Assembly: GCF_004322755.1 (NCBI RefSeq)
Contig: NZ_CP036401.1
Span: 3,348,001-3,412,000, forward strand
Direction: 5' to 3'
DNA length: 64,000 bases
Origin: Pseudoduganella albidiflava
Lineage (GTDB): Bacteria > Pseudomonadota > Gammaproteobacteria > Burkholderiales > Burkholderiaceae_D
This document shows, piece after piece, positions 9,435-17,740 of this stretch. The notes under the pieces are model-generated. The model did not search any database. It was not told the origin of the DNA and was given only the letters and a program-made list of their open reading frames with translations. The translations under genes were made by a program, and so were the position numbers. Every line of letters starts with the position of its first letter. Positions within the stretch are counted from its first letter, which is position 1.

Positions 9435-9672
9435 GGTGACAGGCTCCATCTCAAAACCGGTGACAGGCTCCATTTAATTTACCCCAAGACCCAACTGCTG
9501 GGGTCAGACCCGGCGGGTCTGACCCCGGACCTTGCACTTAGGATTAGTTCGCCAAAGCGGCATCTCGAAACCGGTGACAGGCTCCATTTAATTTGCAACA
9601 TTTCCCGGAAAATGGTGCCTGTCACCGTTTTTCCTGTCGCGCCTTTAGTAATCGGAGCCTGTCACTGGTTTT
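9435..9672. repeat. Family B repeat cluster (GGTGACAGGCTCC)
   Basis: Three direct copies of GGTGACAGGCTCC (9435-9447, 9459-9471, 9573-9585), often followed by ATTTAATTT, and two inverted near-copies (GGTGCCTGTCACC 9614-9626 and GGAGCCTGTCACT 9654-9666) fill the gap between the convergent activator and amidohydrolase genes. The inverted copies can form hairpins that may end transcription from both sides. Confidence 0.85.
9481..9545. repeat. REPIN-like palindromic element, family A copy 2
   Basis: It starts with ACCCCAA at 9481 and has the core GGGGTCAGACCC (9500-9511) and GGGTCTGACCCC (9515-9526). The right end (TTGCACTTAGGAT) is degenerate compared with the TTGGGGT of other copies. It sits inside the family B cluster. 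Confidence 0.8.
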
Positions 9673-9675
9673 CCA

Positions 9676-10407
9676 TCAGCCGCGCTTGCCGATCAGGCGC
9701 AGGAAGTTCAGGCCGGTGACGAGCGCCTCGTCCTCCTTGTTCAACCCCAGCAGCCGCACCTTGTGCAGTTCCAGGCCGGGGTGCAGCCAGGGGCCGTCCG
9801 ACCCGAACAGCACCTTGTGCGGCCCGGCGCGGCGCACGGCCTCGCACAGCAGGTCGAAGCGCCGGATACCGGAGGTGTCCGTGTAGATGTTCGGATGCCG
9901 CACCAGGTGGTCGATCAGCGCGAGCTGCGACGACCACTGGTCGCCGAAGCTGCCCAGGTGCGGCAGGATGAAATCCACGTCCGGGTATTGGGTGGCCAGC
10001 AGTTCGGCCACGTGCACGTCGCCCATCGGGTCGTACAGCACGGGGATGCCGAAGGCGCGCGCGGCGTCGCAGATCTCGCCGCTGATCGGCGCGTCGTGCC
10101 GGTGTACCTTGATGCCGACGAAGCCGTACCGTTCGACAGCCGTGCGCACCATCGCGTTGATGCGGCCCCGGTCGCGCCCCGCGTGCACGAAGGCGAGCCC
10201 GTAGTAGCGCTGCGGCTGCGCGGCGACCAGGGCCGCCACGGCCTCGTTGGCGCTGGCGTAGTCGGAGTGGAACGCGGCCAGCAGCACGGTGCGGTCGATG
10301 CCCGCCTTGGCGGCGCGCCGGGTATAGCGCGCCAGGGCCAGGTCGCTGTCCCACGGCCCCGTGAGGCCGTCGCCGGGGCCGGCATGGCAATGGCAGTCGA
10401 TGATCAT
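9676..10407 (-). CDS. Amidohydrolase-family (TIM-barrel metal hydrolase) protein
   Basis: 243 residues. The metal-binding HxH motif is at the very N-terminus (MIIDCHCHAGPG). Later family motifs are GIKVHRH, a histidine in ILPHLGSFGDQW, and the aspartate in KVLFGSDGPWLHPG near the C-terminus. These are the amidohydrolase-2 signatures; substrates range from decarboxylations to lactone or amide hydrolysis. No signal peptide, so cytosolic. It begins 9 bp after the stop of the preceding glycine-zipper protein gene, so it is the last cistron of the eight-gene operon. Its place among unusual secreted-looking proteins is unexplained. Confidence 0.88.
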   Translation of the reverse strand: MIIDCHCHAGPGDGLTGPWDSDLALARYTRRAAKAGIDRTVLLAAFHSDYASANEAVAALVAAQPQRYYGLAFVHAGRDRGRINAMVRTAVERYGFVGIKVHRHDAPISGEICDAARAFGIPVLYDPMGDVHVAELLATQYPDVDFILPHLGSFGDQWSSQLALIDHLVRHPNIYTDTSGIRRFDLLCEAVRRAGPHKVLFGSDGPWLHPGLELHKVRLLGLNKEDEALVTGLNFLRLIGKRG

Positions 10408-10416
10408 CGCGCCACG

Positions 10417-11112
10417 CTACAGCCGCGCCGATGGCACATGCTGCCGCATCGCCGACAGCAGCGCGGCGCGCACAGCCGCCGGGCTGCCATCGCCTTCCAC
10501 GGCGTGCTGCGCGGCGCTGCCGGCCACGCGCACGAAGCGGCGCGCCATTTCCAGTTCCGCCTGTTCCGGTTCCATGCCTTCCGCCTCCATCTCCAGGGCC
10601 TTGGCCAGCGCGGAACCGGCCGCCTTGCCGATCATCGTGCCGACGCCGGGGATCGGGATCATCGAGCCGAGCGCGCCGCCGACGAAGGGCAGCGCCGTCT
10701 TGGCAATGCCCTTCAGCACGCCGCCCAGCGGCTTGGCCACCTTGGCCACCGCCGAACCGACCTTCTTGATGCCCTTCCACGCTTTCTTGAACAGGCCGCC
10801 GATGAACTGGTCCAGTTCTTCCTCGCTGGCGACCGACAGCAGCTCCATCGCCAGCTCCATCTCCTCCACTTCCGAGAACGGCCCTTCGTACTCGCCGAAG
10901 GCACCGGATTCACCACTGAATTCGCCGTTGAACTCACCGTTGAATTCGTCATTCAACTCACCATTGAACTCCCCACTGAACTCCCCACTGAATTCCCCGG
11001 CGAAGCCGCTGCCGAATTCCGCGCCGAGTCCGGCCGCGAACGGCAACACCTCGAACGCTCCCTGTGACCGGCACTTGCCGCACGTGCCGCAACTGCATTG
11101 TGATGCACCCAT
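10417..11112 (-). CDS. Acidic glycine-zipper protein with Cys-rich N-terminus (unknown family)
   Basis: 231 residues from ATG 11112, chosen because GGAGG lies 6 bp upstream; an ATG at 11124 has no comparable site. The N-terminus has a CxCxxCxxC cluster, then FEVLPFAAG, a motif shared with the next gene upstream. About eight GEF-type tetrads follow (about 39-68), encoded by a 12-bp tandem repeat. The core EMELAMELLSVASEEELDQF matches the paralogue at 16857-17594. A basic helix and a glycine-rich segment (LPFVGGALGSMIPIPGVG) suggest membrane insertion or tight helix packing. The C-terminal third is helical. No function is known to me; it looks like an exported or self-assembling substrate protein. 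Confidence 0.82.
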   Translation of the reverse strand: MGASQCSCGTCGKCRSQGAFEVLPFAAGLGAEFGSGFAGEFSGEFSGEFNGELNDEFNGEFNGEFSGESGAFGEYEGPFSEVEEMELAMELLSVASEEELDQFIGGLFKKAWKGIKKVGSAVAKVAKPLGGVLKGIAKTALPFVGGALGSMIPIPGVGTMIGKAAGSALAKALEMEAEGMEPEQAELEMARRFVRVAGSAAQHAVEGDGSPAAVRAALLSAMRQHVPSARL

Positions 11113-11172
11113 GTCCGCCTCCATCGTCCGTGTTCCGCTGCTGCTTGCATTGCTGGCCGGCCGCCCCTGCGG

Positions 11173-12174
11173 CTAGCCCCATCCCATCAGCTCCATTTCC
11201 AGTTCCGCGTTCTGGTTCGTCAGCACGCCCGGGTGATTGCGCAGCATCGACCGGTTGATCGCCATTTCGATGTTGCGCCGGACCGCCTCCGGCCGGGTGC
11301 TCTCCGCGATGTACACGTGGTGCCCCGACACCGGCAATCCCAGCACCGTCGCACCCAGCCTGTGCCGGGAGATCCGCTCATGCAGGTTGCCGGTCTGGCC
11401 GCTGTAGGCCTTCCACGCATTGCCCTTCCTGAACGTGATCAGGTAGAAGCCGGGCCGTCTCGGCAGCCCCAGGTTGCGCACGTTGTCCAGGGTGCCCTTG
11501 TGCTGGAAGGCGGGTGCCTCCGTCGCCAGCGACCGGATCACGCTGCGCAGCGTGGCGGGCATCTCGTCCTGCGGGCCGGCATCGCCGCCGCCATCATCGG
11601 TGGCGGGCAGGTCGATCGGCTCGAAGGCGGGCGCCGGCTCGTCCCCGGCCGGTTCGTCCTGCGGGCCCGCATCCTGCACCGGCAGCGGATAGCCCATCGG
11701 TTCGCTGACCATCACGCCACCCGGCCAGCCACCGTAGAACGGCCCCCAGTACGGCCCGCGCGGCCAGCGGCCCGGCCTGGGCCCCGGCCTGGGTCCCGGT
11801 CGCGGCCCGGGGCGGGGACCGGGAGGAGGCGCCGGCCGCCCCTGCGGTCGCGAAGGCCGCGCCACCGGTCCCTGCCCCGGCCGGCCGCCGGCCCGGTAGA
11901 CCGGCCGGGCATTCCCCCGCCCCGTGTTTCCGCGTCCGCTGCTGCCCCGGCCCGTGTTACCGCGCCCCGTGCTGCCCCGGCCGCCGCCGCCCCTGCCCCC
12001 CATCGACATGCGGCCCCGCTCTTCCTCGAACTCGCCGCCCCAGCCTTCGTCTTCCCCCATCCATTCGCCGGCCAGGCCTGCCCCGCCTGCGCCTTCTCCC
12101 GCCGCTCCTCCGGCCAGTTCGCCCGCCGCGAACGGCAGGGTCTCGAACTCCTCGTTCATCGATTGCCCGTTCAT
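11173..12174 (-). CDS. Gly/Arg/Pro-rich protein with C-terminal GIY-YIG-like domain
   Basis: 333 residues from the ATG at 12174, which overlaps the upstream stop in an ATGA arrangement; a longer frame to 12468 is a shadow of that gene. The N-terminus has FETLPFAAG (about 10-18), as in the downstream protein, then acidic glycine-rich sequence, GRGNTGRGSSGRG-type repeats (about 66-88) and a run of GPRP units (about 119-135). The C-terminal domain (about 242-325) reads GFYLITFRKG, then YSGQTGNLHERISRH, resembling the GIY-YIG nuclease core, with a later glutamate in NIEMAIN. It ends with the acidic AELEMELMG, like the core of its neighbours. Nuclease activity is a hypothesis. Confidence 0.78.
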   Translation of the reverse strand: MNGQSMNEEFETLPFAAGELAGGAAGEGAGGAGLAGEWMGEDEGWGGEFEEERGRMSMGGRGGGGRGSTGRGNTGRGSSGRGNTGRGNARPVYRAGGRPGQGPVARPSRPQGRPAPPPGPRPGPRPGPRPGPRPGRWPRGPYWGPFYGGWPGGVMVSEPMGYPLPVQDAGPQDEPAGDEPAPAFEPIDLPATDDGGGDAGPQDEMPATLRSVIRSLATEAPAFQHKGTLDNVRNLGLPRRPGFYLITFRKGNAWKAYSGQTGNLHERISRHRLGATVLGLPVSGHHVYIAESTRPEAVRRNIEMAINRSMLRNHPGVLTNQNAELEMELMGWG

Positions 12175-13226
12175 GCCAGCTCCTTCACGTGATGCCGCAG
12201 GGCGTGTGCCGCCCGTGCGATGTCCGCCTTCGTGTGGTCCGCGCGCAGCAGGAAGGCCAGCAGCGCCGCGCCGCCCCTGCACTGCGGTACCGCCAACACC
12301 CCGTCGCGCCGCAGCGCCCCGTGCGCCGCCGCCAGGTCCAGCCAGCGCGGCAGCCGCACCGCCTGCACGGGAAACGCGCCGCCCTCGGTGGCGATGCCCT
12401 GCTCCGCCAGCGCGGCGCGGAACTGTCCGATCCGCTGCCGCAGCGCGGCGCGCAACGCATCGCCGCATACCCTGTTCAGTTCCAGCGCATGGCGGGCCGC
12501 GACCACGGTCGCCACCGGCGGCGGACTGGCATGCAGGCGCGTGTCGCTGACAGCTTCGAAATGCCGCACCAGCGCCGCGCTGCCGGCCAATACCGCGAGG
12601 GGCACGCCGAAACCTTTCGCCAGCGATGCGCCCATCAGCACCGGGGCACCGGCCAGGCCGTGCGCGACGATGGAACCGCCGCCGCGCGGCCCCAGCACGC
12701 CAAGCGCCTGGGCATCGTCCAGCAGCAGCAGGCCATCGGCGCCTGCCGCCAGCGCCGCGTAGCTTGCCAGCGGCGGCGCGCCGGCACGGTCCGGGTAGTA
12801 GCCATCGGCCAGCACCAGCGGCCGGCGGCCAAGCTGCCGCGCCAATCCCACCAGGCTTGCCAGCTCGGCCAGGGCGCCGCTGCGAAACACCCGCAGCGGC
12901 AGGCCCATGCCGGCAGCCCGTTCGCCACCCCAGCGCGCCACCGGGTAGGCCGCGCCGTCGACCAGCACCATGTACGGCTTGCCATCCCGTTCCCGGCCCA
13001 GCATGCCGAACACATCCCAGAACAGGTGCAGTGTCGACGGCAGCAAGGTCGCCGCCGCGCAGCCCTGCAAGGCTGCCAGGTCACGCGCCACTGCACGCGC
13101 GCCCGGCACTTCGGCCAGCGCCGCCGGCTTGCCCAGCGTGAGCGCCGGCCAGTCGTCCAGTGCGGCCCGGCCATGCCGCAGGCCCAGGTAGAGGGCACTG
13201 GTAAAATCCGCCGCCGCCGCGCCCAC
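12171..13226 (-). CDS. Alpha-oxoamine synthase-like PLP enzyme (BioF-like, divergent)
   Basis: 351 residues from a GTG at 13226, 7 bp after the upstream stop. The fold-type I PLP signature is clear: LLLLDDAQALGVLGPRGGG around residues 166-184 and the Schiff-base lysine in GASLAKGFGVPL (K204). Family members such as 8-amino-7-oxononanoate synthase join an amino acid to an acyl thioester. By eye, the DDAH motif is DDAQ here, and the histidine that stacks on PLP in BioF has no clear equivalent in DGAAYPVARWGG. It also appears somewhat short (351 against about 385 residues). It may therefore do a different reaction or accept a protein-bound substrate. No biotin gene is nearby. Confidence 0.82.
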   Translation of the reverse strand: MGAAAADFTSALYLGLRHGRAALDDWPALTLGKPAALAEVPGARAVARDLAALQGCAAATLLPSTLHLFWDVFGMLGRERDGKPYMVLVDGAAYPVARWGGERAAGMGLPLRVFRSGALAELASLVGLARQLGRRPLVLADGYYPDRAGAPPLASYAALAAGADGLLLLDDAQALGVLGPRGGGSIVAHGLAGAPVLMGASLAKGFGVPLAVLAGSAALVRHFEAVSDTRLHASPPPVATVVAARHALELNRVCGDALRAALRQRIGQFRAALAEQGIATEGGAFPVQAVRLPRWLDLAAAHGALRRDGVLAVPQCRGGAALLAFLLRADHTKADIARAAHALRHHVKELA

Positions 13227-13233
13227 CCGCCGC

Positions 13234-15453
13234 TCACATCGCCGAGCGCTGTTGCTGCCGCGCCAGCCGCTGGCGCAGCAGGACCGATGGCAGCGTGGCT
13301 TCCTCGGCCGGATTGGCCGCGTCGATCGACAGGTCGACCCCGGTGGCGGCGCGGTAGGCGTGGATGTAGCCCTGCGCCTGCGGCCGCCAGAAGCGCGCCC
13401 AGTTGAAGGCCTGCGTGGCTTCGTACACGTCGCTCCAGTGGCCGAAGCGGATCGACAGCAGCAGCTGCTCGCCGAAGATCGCCAGGTTACGGAAGTGCAT
13501 CACGCTGGTATCGCTCCACAGCTGCAGCTTCTTCATCGCGTCGACCCGGTCCATCCACGGTTCCGGATAGGCCACCATCACCCGGGTCGGCAGGAATTCG
13601 CGGAACTCCGGCCGCGCCAGCAGCCACTGCTGCATCAGCATCTCGATGCGCGCCGTCGACGGCAGGTCGCCATACTGGTTGTGCGCACCCTGCGACAGGA
13701 TCAGGTGCACTTCCTTCAGCGCGTTCAGGATCGGGAACGCATCGGCCTTGACGGTGGTGTCGTCATCCTGCCGGTAGAAGCTGGTGAGCAGCCGCAGCAG
13801 GTGATGGAAGGCTTCCAGGAACTTCGAGCGGCTGTCGGCCGGGCGCATGTTGCGCACCGCCTTGCCGTCGAGCCGGATGCCATAGTGATGGTCGTACTCG
13901 TAGTTGCGCCGCACCACGGTGAGCCGGTGCTGTTCATCCTGCGTGTAACCCCACAGCAGGTTGTTCAGCGGGCGCAGCATGTCGATCTCGGTATTGGCCA
14001 GCGGGTCCGTGGCGAGTGGCGAGCGCAGGTTCTGGAAGCGCTGCGTGATCACGTTCATGGTCTGCACCAGCATGCCTTCTTCCTGCCAGTAGCTCCAGAT
14101 CAGCTCGATCAGGCAGGGGTTCGACAGCCGGTCCTGGATGATGCCGAAGCACAGTTCCGCCTCGTCGCAGTGGCCCGAACCGGACGGGATCACCGGCACG
14201 TCCGGCAGCTTGCGCCGGATCACGGCGAGGTACGGCAGCATTTCCGTGCCGCCCACCGATTCCAGGTAATCCTGCACCAGCGTGTCGCGCAGGTCGCCGC
14301 TGGCCGGAATATCGCGCCGGTCCAGGTAGGCGTTGTCGTTGACGGGATCGAACGCGAACGGTTCGCGCAGCACGCCGCAGTTGACCATCACGAAAGCCTC
14401 GGTGGCCGCCTTCAGCACCCGGTACGATTCCGAGTCCGTGAACGGCAGCGCGCGCCGGTGCTTCAGCGACTGGAACACGGAAGACTTCTTGCCGAAGCGG
14501 GTGCGCTCGAACGGCGCGTTGGCCGGATCGGCGGGCGGCACGCAGAACAGCTGGTCGAGGAAGTCCATGTAGTTGTTGAAGGACAGCGCCTCGGTGCTGT
14601 TGCGGATCAGCGTCCACAGCGCCAGGTCCGGCGTGGCCTCGGTCTCGGTCCGCGTCAGCGCCACGCCGATATTGCCGGAGATGGGCTGCGCCGGCCGTTC
14701 TTCGGCCACGAACGCGCCGCTCACGCCCAGCTTGGCGCCACCCGTGATGCCGGAAGGTACCAGGCTCGGCGTGCCGATCACCTGGCCGGCGCGGCGGGCA
14801 AACACCAGCCGGCCGATGAAGTCATGGCGCCCAGGCTTGCGGATCATCTGGCCGGCGGAATAGAGGTTGCCATCCTCCGGCTGCCACGGCCCATCCGCTT
14901 CCAGCCCGACACGGTCGGTGACGGCGCTGCTGCCGTCGCTGCCCTGGAAGCGCACGACCGCAATGGCCCGGCTCCCGACGACCGGGTCCCTGGTGCGCGC
15001 GCAGGTGGCCGATTGCTCGAACTCGAACGTGACCGCGGGGCCGATCGGCAGGCGGATATCCATTTTCAGCACCGTATCGGCGTCGACCTCGCCGCCCTCG
15101 AAGCGGTACACATCCGGGCCGTCGGCCGGCGTGACGTGGTCGTACAGCGCGAAATACAGGCCGGGTTCCAGCCCCTCGAACGTGACGATGCCTTGCGGCC
15201 CGGTCGGCACATCGATCAGCTGGTCGTGATCCTGCGGCCGCCAGTCGGCGCACTCGTCCCGCGTCCAGGAACGGAACGTGGGGCCGTCCACGTCCCGGGC
15301 ACGAAACAGCCGGATCGTGGCGCCCACCAGCGGCCGGCCGCTGACCTGGTCCGTTACCTTCACTTCAATCGTGCCCCGGCCTTCCACGATCGCCACCACC
15401 GTCACGGCGGCCACCGCGGCAGGGGCACCCTTCGCCAATTTCCTCGTACTCAT
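13234..15453 (-). CDS. 739-residue protein with N-terminal Cna-B-like domain, unknown function
   Basis: The start ATG at 15453 has a strong AGGAGAG site and lies 9 bp after the upstream stop. Residues about 27-115 look like a Cna-B/transthyretin-like beta sandwich (GTIEVKVTDQVSGRPLVGATI, then GIVTFEGLEPGLYFALYDH). A second beta-rich part follows to about 260. The remaining two thirds appear helical, with motifs such as NYEYDHHYGIRLDG and FNWARFWRPQAQGYIHAYRAATG and no recognised catalytic site. There is no obvious signal peptide, only a short hydrophobic stretch at 11-22. I do not recognise a family. Its position between the peptidase-like and oxoamine-synthase-like genes ties it to the operon. 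Confidence 0.8.
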   Translation of the reverse strand: MSTRKLAKGAPAAVAAVTVVAIVEGRGTIEVKVTDQVSGRPLVGATIRLFRARDVDGPTFRSWTRDECADWRPQDHDQLIDVPTGPQGIVTFEGLEPGLYFALYDHVTPADGPDVYRFEGGEVDADTVLKMDIRLPIGPAVTFEFEQSATCARTRDPVVGSRAIAVVRFQGSDGSSAVTDRVGLEADGPWQPEDGNLYSAGQMIRKPGRHDFIGRLVFARRAGQVIGTPSLVPSGITGGAKLGVSGAFVAEERPAQPISGNIGVALTRTETEATPDLALWTLIRNSTEALSFNNYMDFLDQLFCVPPADPANAPFERTRFGKKSSVFQSLKHRRALPFTDSESYRVLKAATEAFVMVNCGVLREPFAFDPVNDNAYLDRRDIPASGDLRDTLVQDYLESVGGTEMLPYLAVIRRKLPDVPVIPSGSGHCDEAELCFGIIQDRLSNPCLIELIWSYWQEEGMLVQTMNVITQRFQNLRSPLATDPLANTEIDMLRPLNNLLWGYTQDEQHRLTVVRRNYEYDHHYGIRLDGKAVRNMRPADSRSKFLEAFHHLLRLLTSFYRQDDDTTVKADAFPILNALKEVHLILSQGAHNQYGDLPSTARIEMLMQQWLLARPEFREFLPTRVMVAYPEPWMDRVDAMKKLQLWSDTSVMHFRNLAIFGEQLLLSIRFGHWSDVYEATQAFNWARFWRPQAQGYIHAYRAATGVDLSIDAANPAEEATLPSVLLRQRLARQQQRSAM

Positions 15454-15462
15454 GTCGCTCTC

Positions 15463-16851
15463 CTAGAAACGTGATTCACCTGTCGTCAGTGCCGCGCCGC
15501 TGCGTCCGGCCAAGCCCACCATGGCGCCCCGTACCGCCGTTCTCACCGAGGACTGCACCGCGCCGTTTACCGTGATTGCGCGCCGTCCTCCATCCTCCAG
15601 CGCGCTGCGCATCGCCCAGTGCGTGAGCAGGCGCGCCAGCAGCACGCTTTCATCCTCCGGCGCCAGCAGGCCATCCGCCCGCGCCTGGCCGATCACCGCC
15701 AGCACCAGCGACGGCGCGCTGTCGTACATGCGCTGCGGCGCCGCGTGCCACCAGCGGAACAGCCGCGCCAGCCGTGCCGGCTGCCGCTCGCCCACCGCCA
15801 TCGCTTCCTTCAGCGAGGCGCCGCCCAGCGCGCGCGGCCGGTGATGCGCCAGCAGGCCGGCCATCGCCGGCAGGCTCGCCGTCAGCTGTTCCAGCAGCAG
15901 CCGGTCCGGCGGCGCCAGGCCGTCGAGCGGATAGAACGCGTCCCACAGCCGCTCGATGCGCGTCCATTGCGGGTGCGGATACAGCAGCCGGCCCAGTGCG
16001 CAACTGAGTTTCACGCGCAGCCAGGGCACCGGGTGCGGATCGTCGCCGTTCAGCCGGAACACGAACACGCGCGGCAGCGACAGCACGCCGATCAGTCCCA
16101 GCGTGGCGACCACGCCGACCCGCGCCAGCGACCAGAAATCGGCCACTACTTCGGAAATCCACCGTTCCCACAGTCGCCAGACATGCCCCGGGCCGCTTCC
16201 GCCATGCTGCAACGCCTGCAGCACGGGCCGCAGCGAGTTGACCAGGTCGAGCAGCGCGGCGCCCTGGTGCCCGACTTCATGCACCAGCGACGAGGCGATG
16301 CTGCTGCCGATCATCCGCTCGCGCGGCACACGGATGATGGCGACCGGGTTCTCGCCGCCGCCCGGCAGCCGCGTCCGGGCGCGCCGGATGGCGGCACCGG
16401 GCCCCCGGTCCAGGTAGCACACCAGCGGCGGGGAGTCGAAGTAGCCGCCGGGCAGGCGCAGCGCATCGCGCGACACGGTATCGAGCCCCGCCAGCCAGAC
16501 GCCGTTGCCGTGTTCGCTGCGCTGGGTGACCACATCGATGAACAGGTCGAACTGCGTCAGCGCGGCATTGAACTTCAGGCGCAGGAAAGTGAAGCGCCGC
16601 TGCGCGTCCGCCACCGAGACCCGCCTTGCCGCCGGCCCGCGCAGCCATTCCAGGAAGCGCCGCACCATCTGGCGCAGCTCGCGCCGGCCCAGCGTCAGGT
16701 GCCGTTCGATCGCCGCCTGCGCCGCGGCCGGCAATGCCGCCGCCGGCACCATCGGCTCGATCAGCACGAAGGGCTGCATGCGGTCGACCCGGTTCAGCAG
16801 CGAGCGCGCTTCCTGCGCCAGCATCCAGGCGGCATAGGCACCGATGGCCAT
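15463..16851 (-). CDS. Predicted zinc metallopeptidase (HEVGH motif)
   Basis: 462 residues. A gluzincin-like zinc site is visible: HEVGH at residues 191-195, with a possible third ligand E234 in WISEVVADFW about 39 residues later. Downstream is a DDPHPVPWLRV segment (270-280), of a kind I associate with membrane-linked HExxH proteins. The stretch RVGVVATLGLIGVLSLPRVFVF (about 244-265) is hydrophobic enough for one membrane segment. The N-terminal 150 residues are helical and the C-terminus is Ala/Leu-rich. It starts 5 bp after the stop of the glycine-zipper gene, so the pair is tightly coupled. It may process the operon's small acidic proteins; that substrate assignment is inferred. Confidence 0.78.
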   Translation of the reverse strand: MAIGAYAAWMLAQEARSLLNRVDRMQPFVLIEPMVPAAALPAAAQAAIERHLTLGRRELRQMVRRFLEWLRGPAARRVSVADAQRRFTFLRLKFNAALTQFDLFIDVVTQRSEHGNGVWLAGLDTVSRDALRLPGGYFDSPPLVCYLDRGPGAAIRRARTRLPGGGENPVAIIRVPRERMIGSSIASSLVHEVGHQGAALLDLVNSLRPVLQALQHGGSGPGHVWRLWERWISEVVADFWSLARVGVVATLGLIGVLSLPRVFVFRLNGDDPHPVPWLRVKLSCALGRLLYPHPQWTRIERLWDAFYPLDGLAPPDRLLLEQLTASLPAMAGLLAHHRPRALGGASLKEAMAVGERQPARLARLFRWWHAAPQRMYDSAPSLVLAVIGQARADGLLAPEDESVLLARLLTHWAMRSALEDGGRRAITVNGAVQSSVRTAVRGAMVGLAGRSGAALTTGESRF

Positions 16852-16856
16852 GGCCG

Positions 16857-17594
16857 TCAGGCGCCGTACAGCACGATCTTGCGGCCCTGGCGCATCCAGC
16901 GGCCGGTATTGGCGCGTCCGCCGCTGCCGCCAGCGCGCCCTTGCCCCGAGCCCATGCCCTGGCCGCCCTGCCCGCCGCGCCCCTGCCCCTGCCCCTGGCC
17001 CTGCGCTTGTCCCTGAGTCAGCAAACCCGGCGCGAACTGCTTCGCCGCCGCCGTGGCGGCTTGCTGGGCGATCTGGCGCGGGTCGCCGCCGCGTGCCTGG
17101 GCGGCGCGGTTGACCGTGTCGGCGGCGATCTTCACGAAGGTCTTGGCGCCTTCGAATTCACGGTCCTCGCCGGACATCTCGCCTTCCGCTTCCAGCCCCA
17201 GCGCATTGCCGGCCGCCGAGGCCAGGCCGCTGCCGATCTTCGCTCCGAGCGGGCCGCCGAAATAGCCGCCGATCGCGCCGCCGGCCATCGGCAGCGCCTT
17301 CTTCGCCACGCCTTTCAGCACGCCGCCAACAGCTTGCCCGACAGGCGACTTGATGATGTTGCCGGCCACCGAGGCGGCTTTTTTCAGGAAGCTGCCGAGG
17401 AACTGGTCCAGTTCCTGTTCGTTGGTGACCGACAGCAGTTCGTTGGCCAGTTCCATTTCATCCGCCTCGGACAGCAGGCCGCCGCCCTCGCCGGTCCATT
17501 CGCCCTGGCCGAATTCGTACTGTTCCATTTCATAGCCGCTGCCGCCGCCAAATTCCTGGCCGTATTCCAGGGTCGTGCGATCGATGTCATGCAT
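16857..17594 (-). CDS. Acidic glycine-zipper protein, paralogue of 10417-11112
   Basis: 245 residues; ATG 17594 has GGGAG 6 bp upstream. An acidic, Tyr/Gly-rich N-terminus (1-40) leads to the shared core EADEMELANELLSVTNEQELDQFLG (43-67, split here for reading as EADEMELA and NELLSV). A basic helix and the glycine-zipper segment ALPMAGGAIGGYFGGPLG follow (about 100-117). Then comes a helical domain with EFEGAKTFVKIAADTVNRAA. The tail has GQ repeats (about 195-225) and ends GRWMRQGRKIVLYG, a motif repeated at the C-terminus of the next upstream gene. No known function is recognised. Repeats, low complexity and the zipper suggest an assembling or membrane-active protein. Confidence 0.82.
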   Translation of the reverse strand: MHDIDRTTLEYGQEFGGGSGYEMEQYEFGQGEWTGEGGGLLSEADEMELANELLSVTNEQELDQFLGSFLKKAASVAGNIIKSPVGQAVGGVLKGVAKKALPMAGGAIGGYFGGPLGAKIGSGLASAAGNALGLEAEGEMSGEDREFEGAKTFVKIAADTVNRAAQARGGDPRQIAQQAATAAAKQFAPGLLTQGQAQGQGQGQGRGGQGGQGMGSGQGRAGGSGGRANTGRWMRQGRKIVLYGA

Positions 17595-17740
17595 GATGAG
17601 CTCCCGTTGATCCAGTTGATCCCGCTTGGTTCCCCAATGAATTGCCGCTTGCTTCCCGCTTGCTTCCCGCCTGATTCCCCTTCCGTCCCGCCAAACATCA
17701 GATACAACACATCAATACCGGAACGGCCACACCGCCCCGC

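Noticed and set aside
12175-12468. N-terminal extension of the GIY-YIG-like protein
   Set aside because: The extra 98 codons lie in another frame of the BioF-like gene and look like noise; the ATGA overlap at 12174 is the better start.
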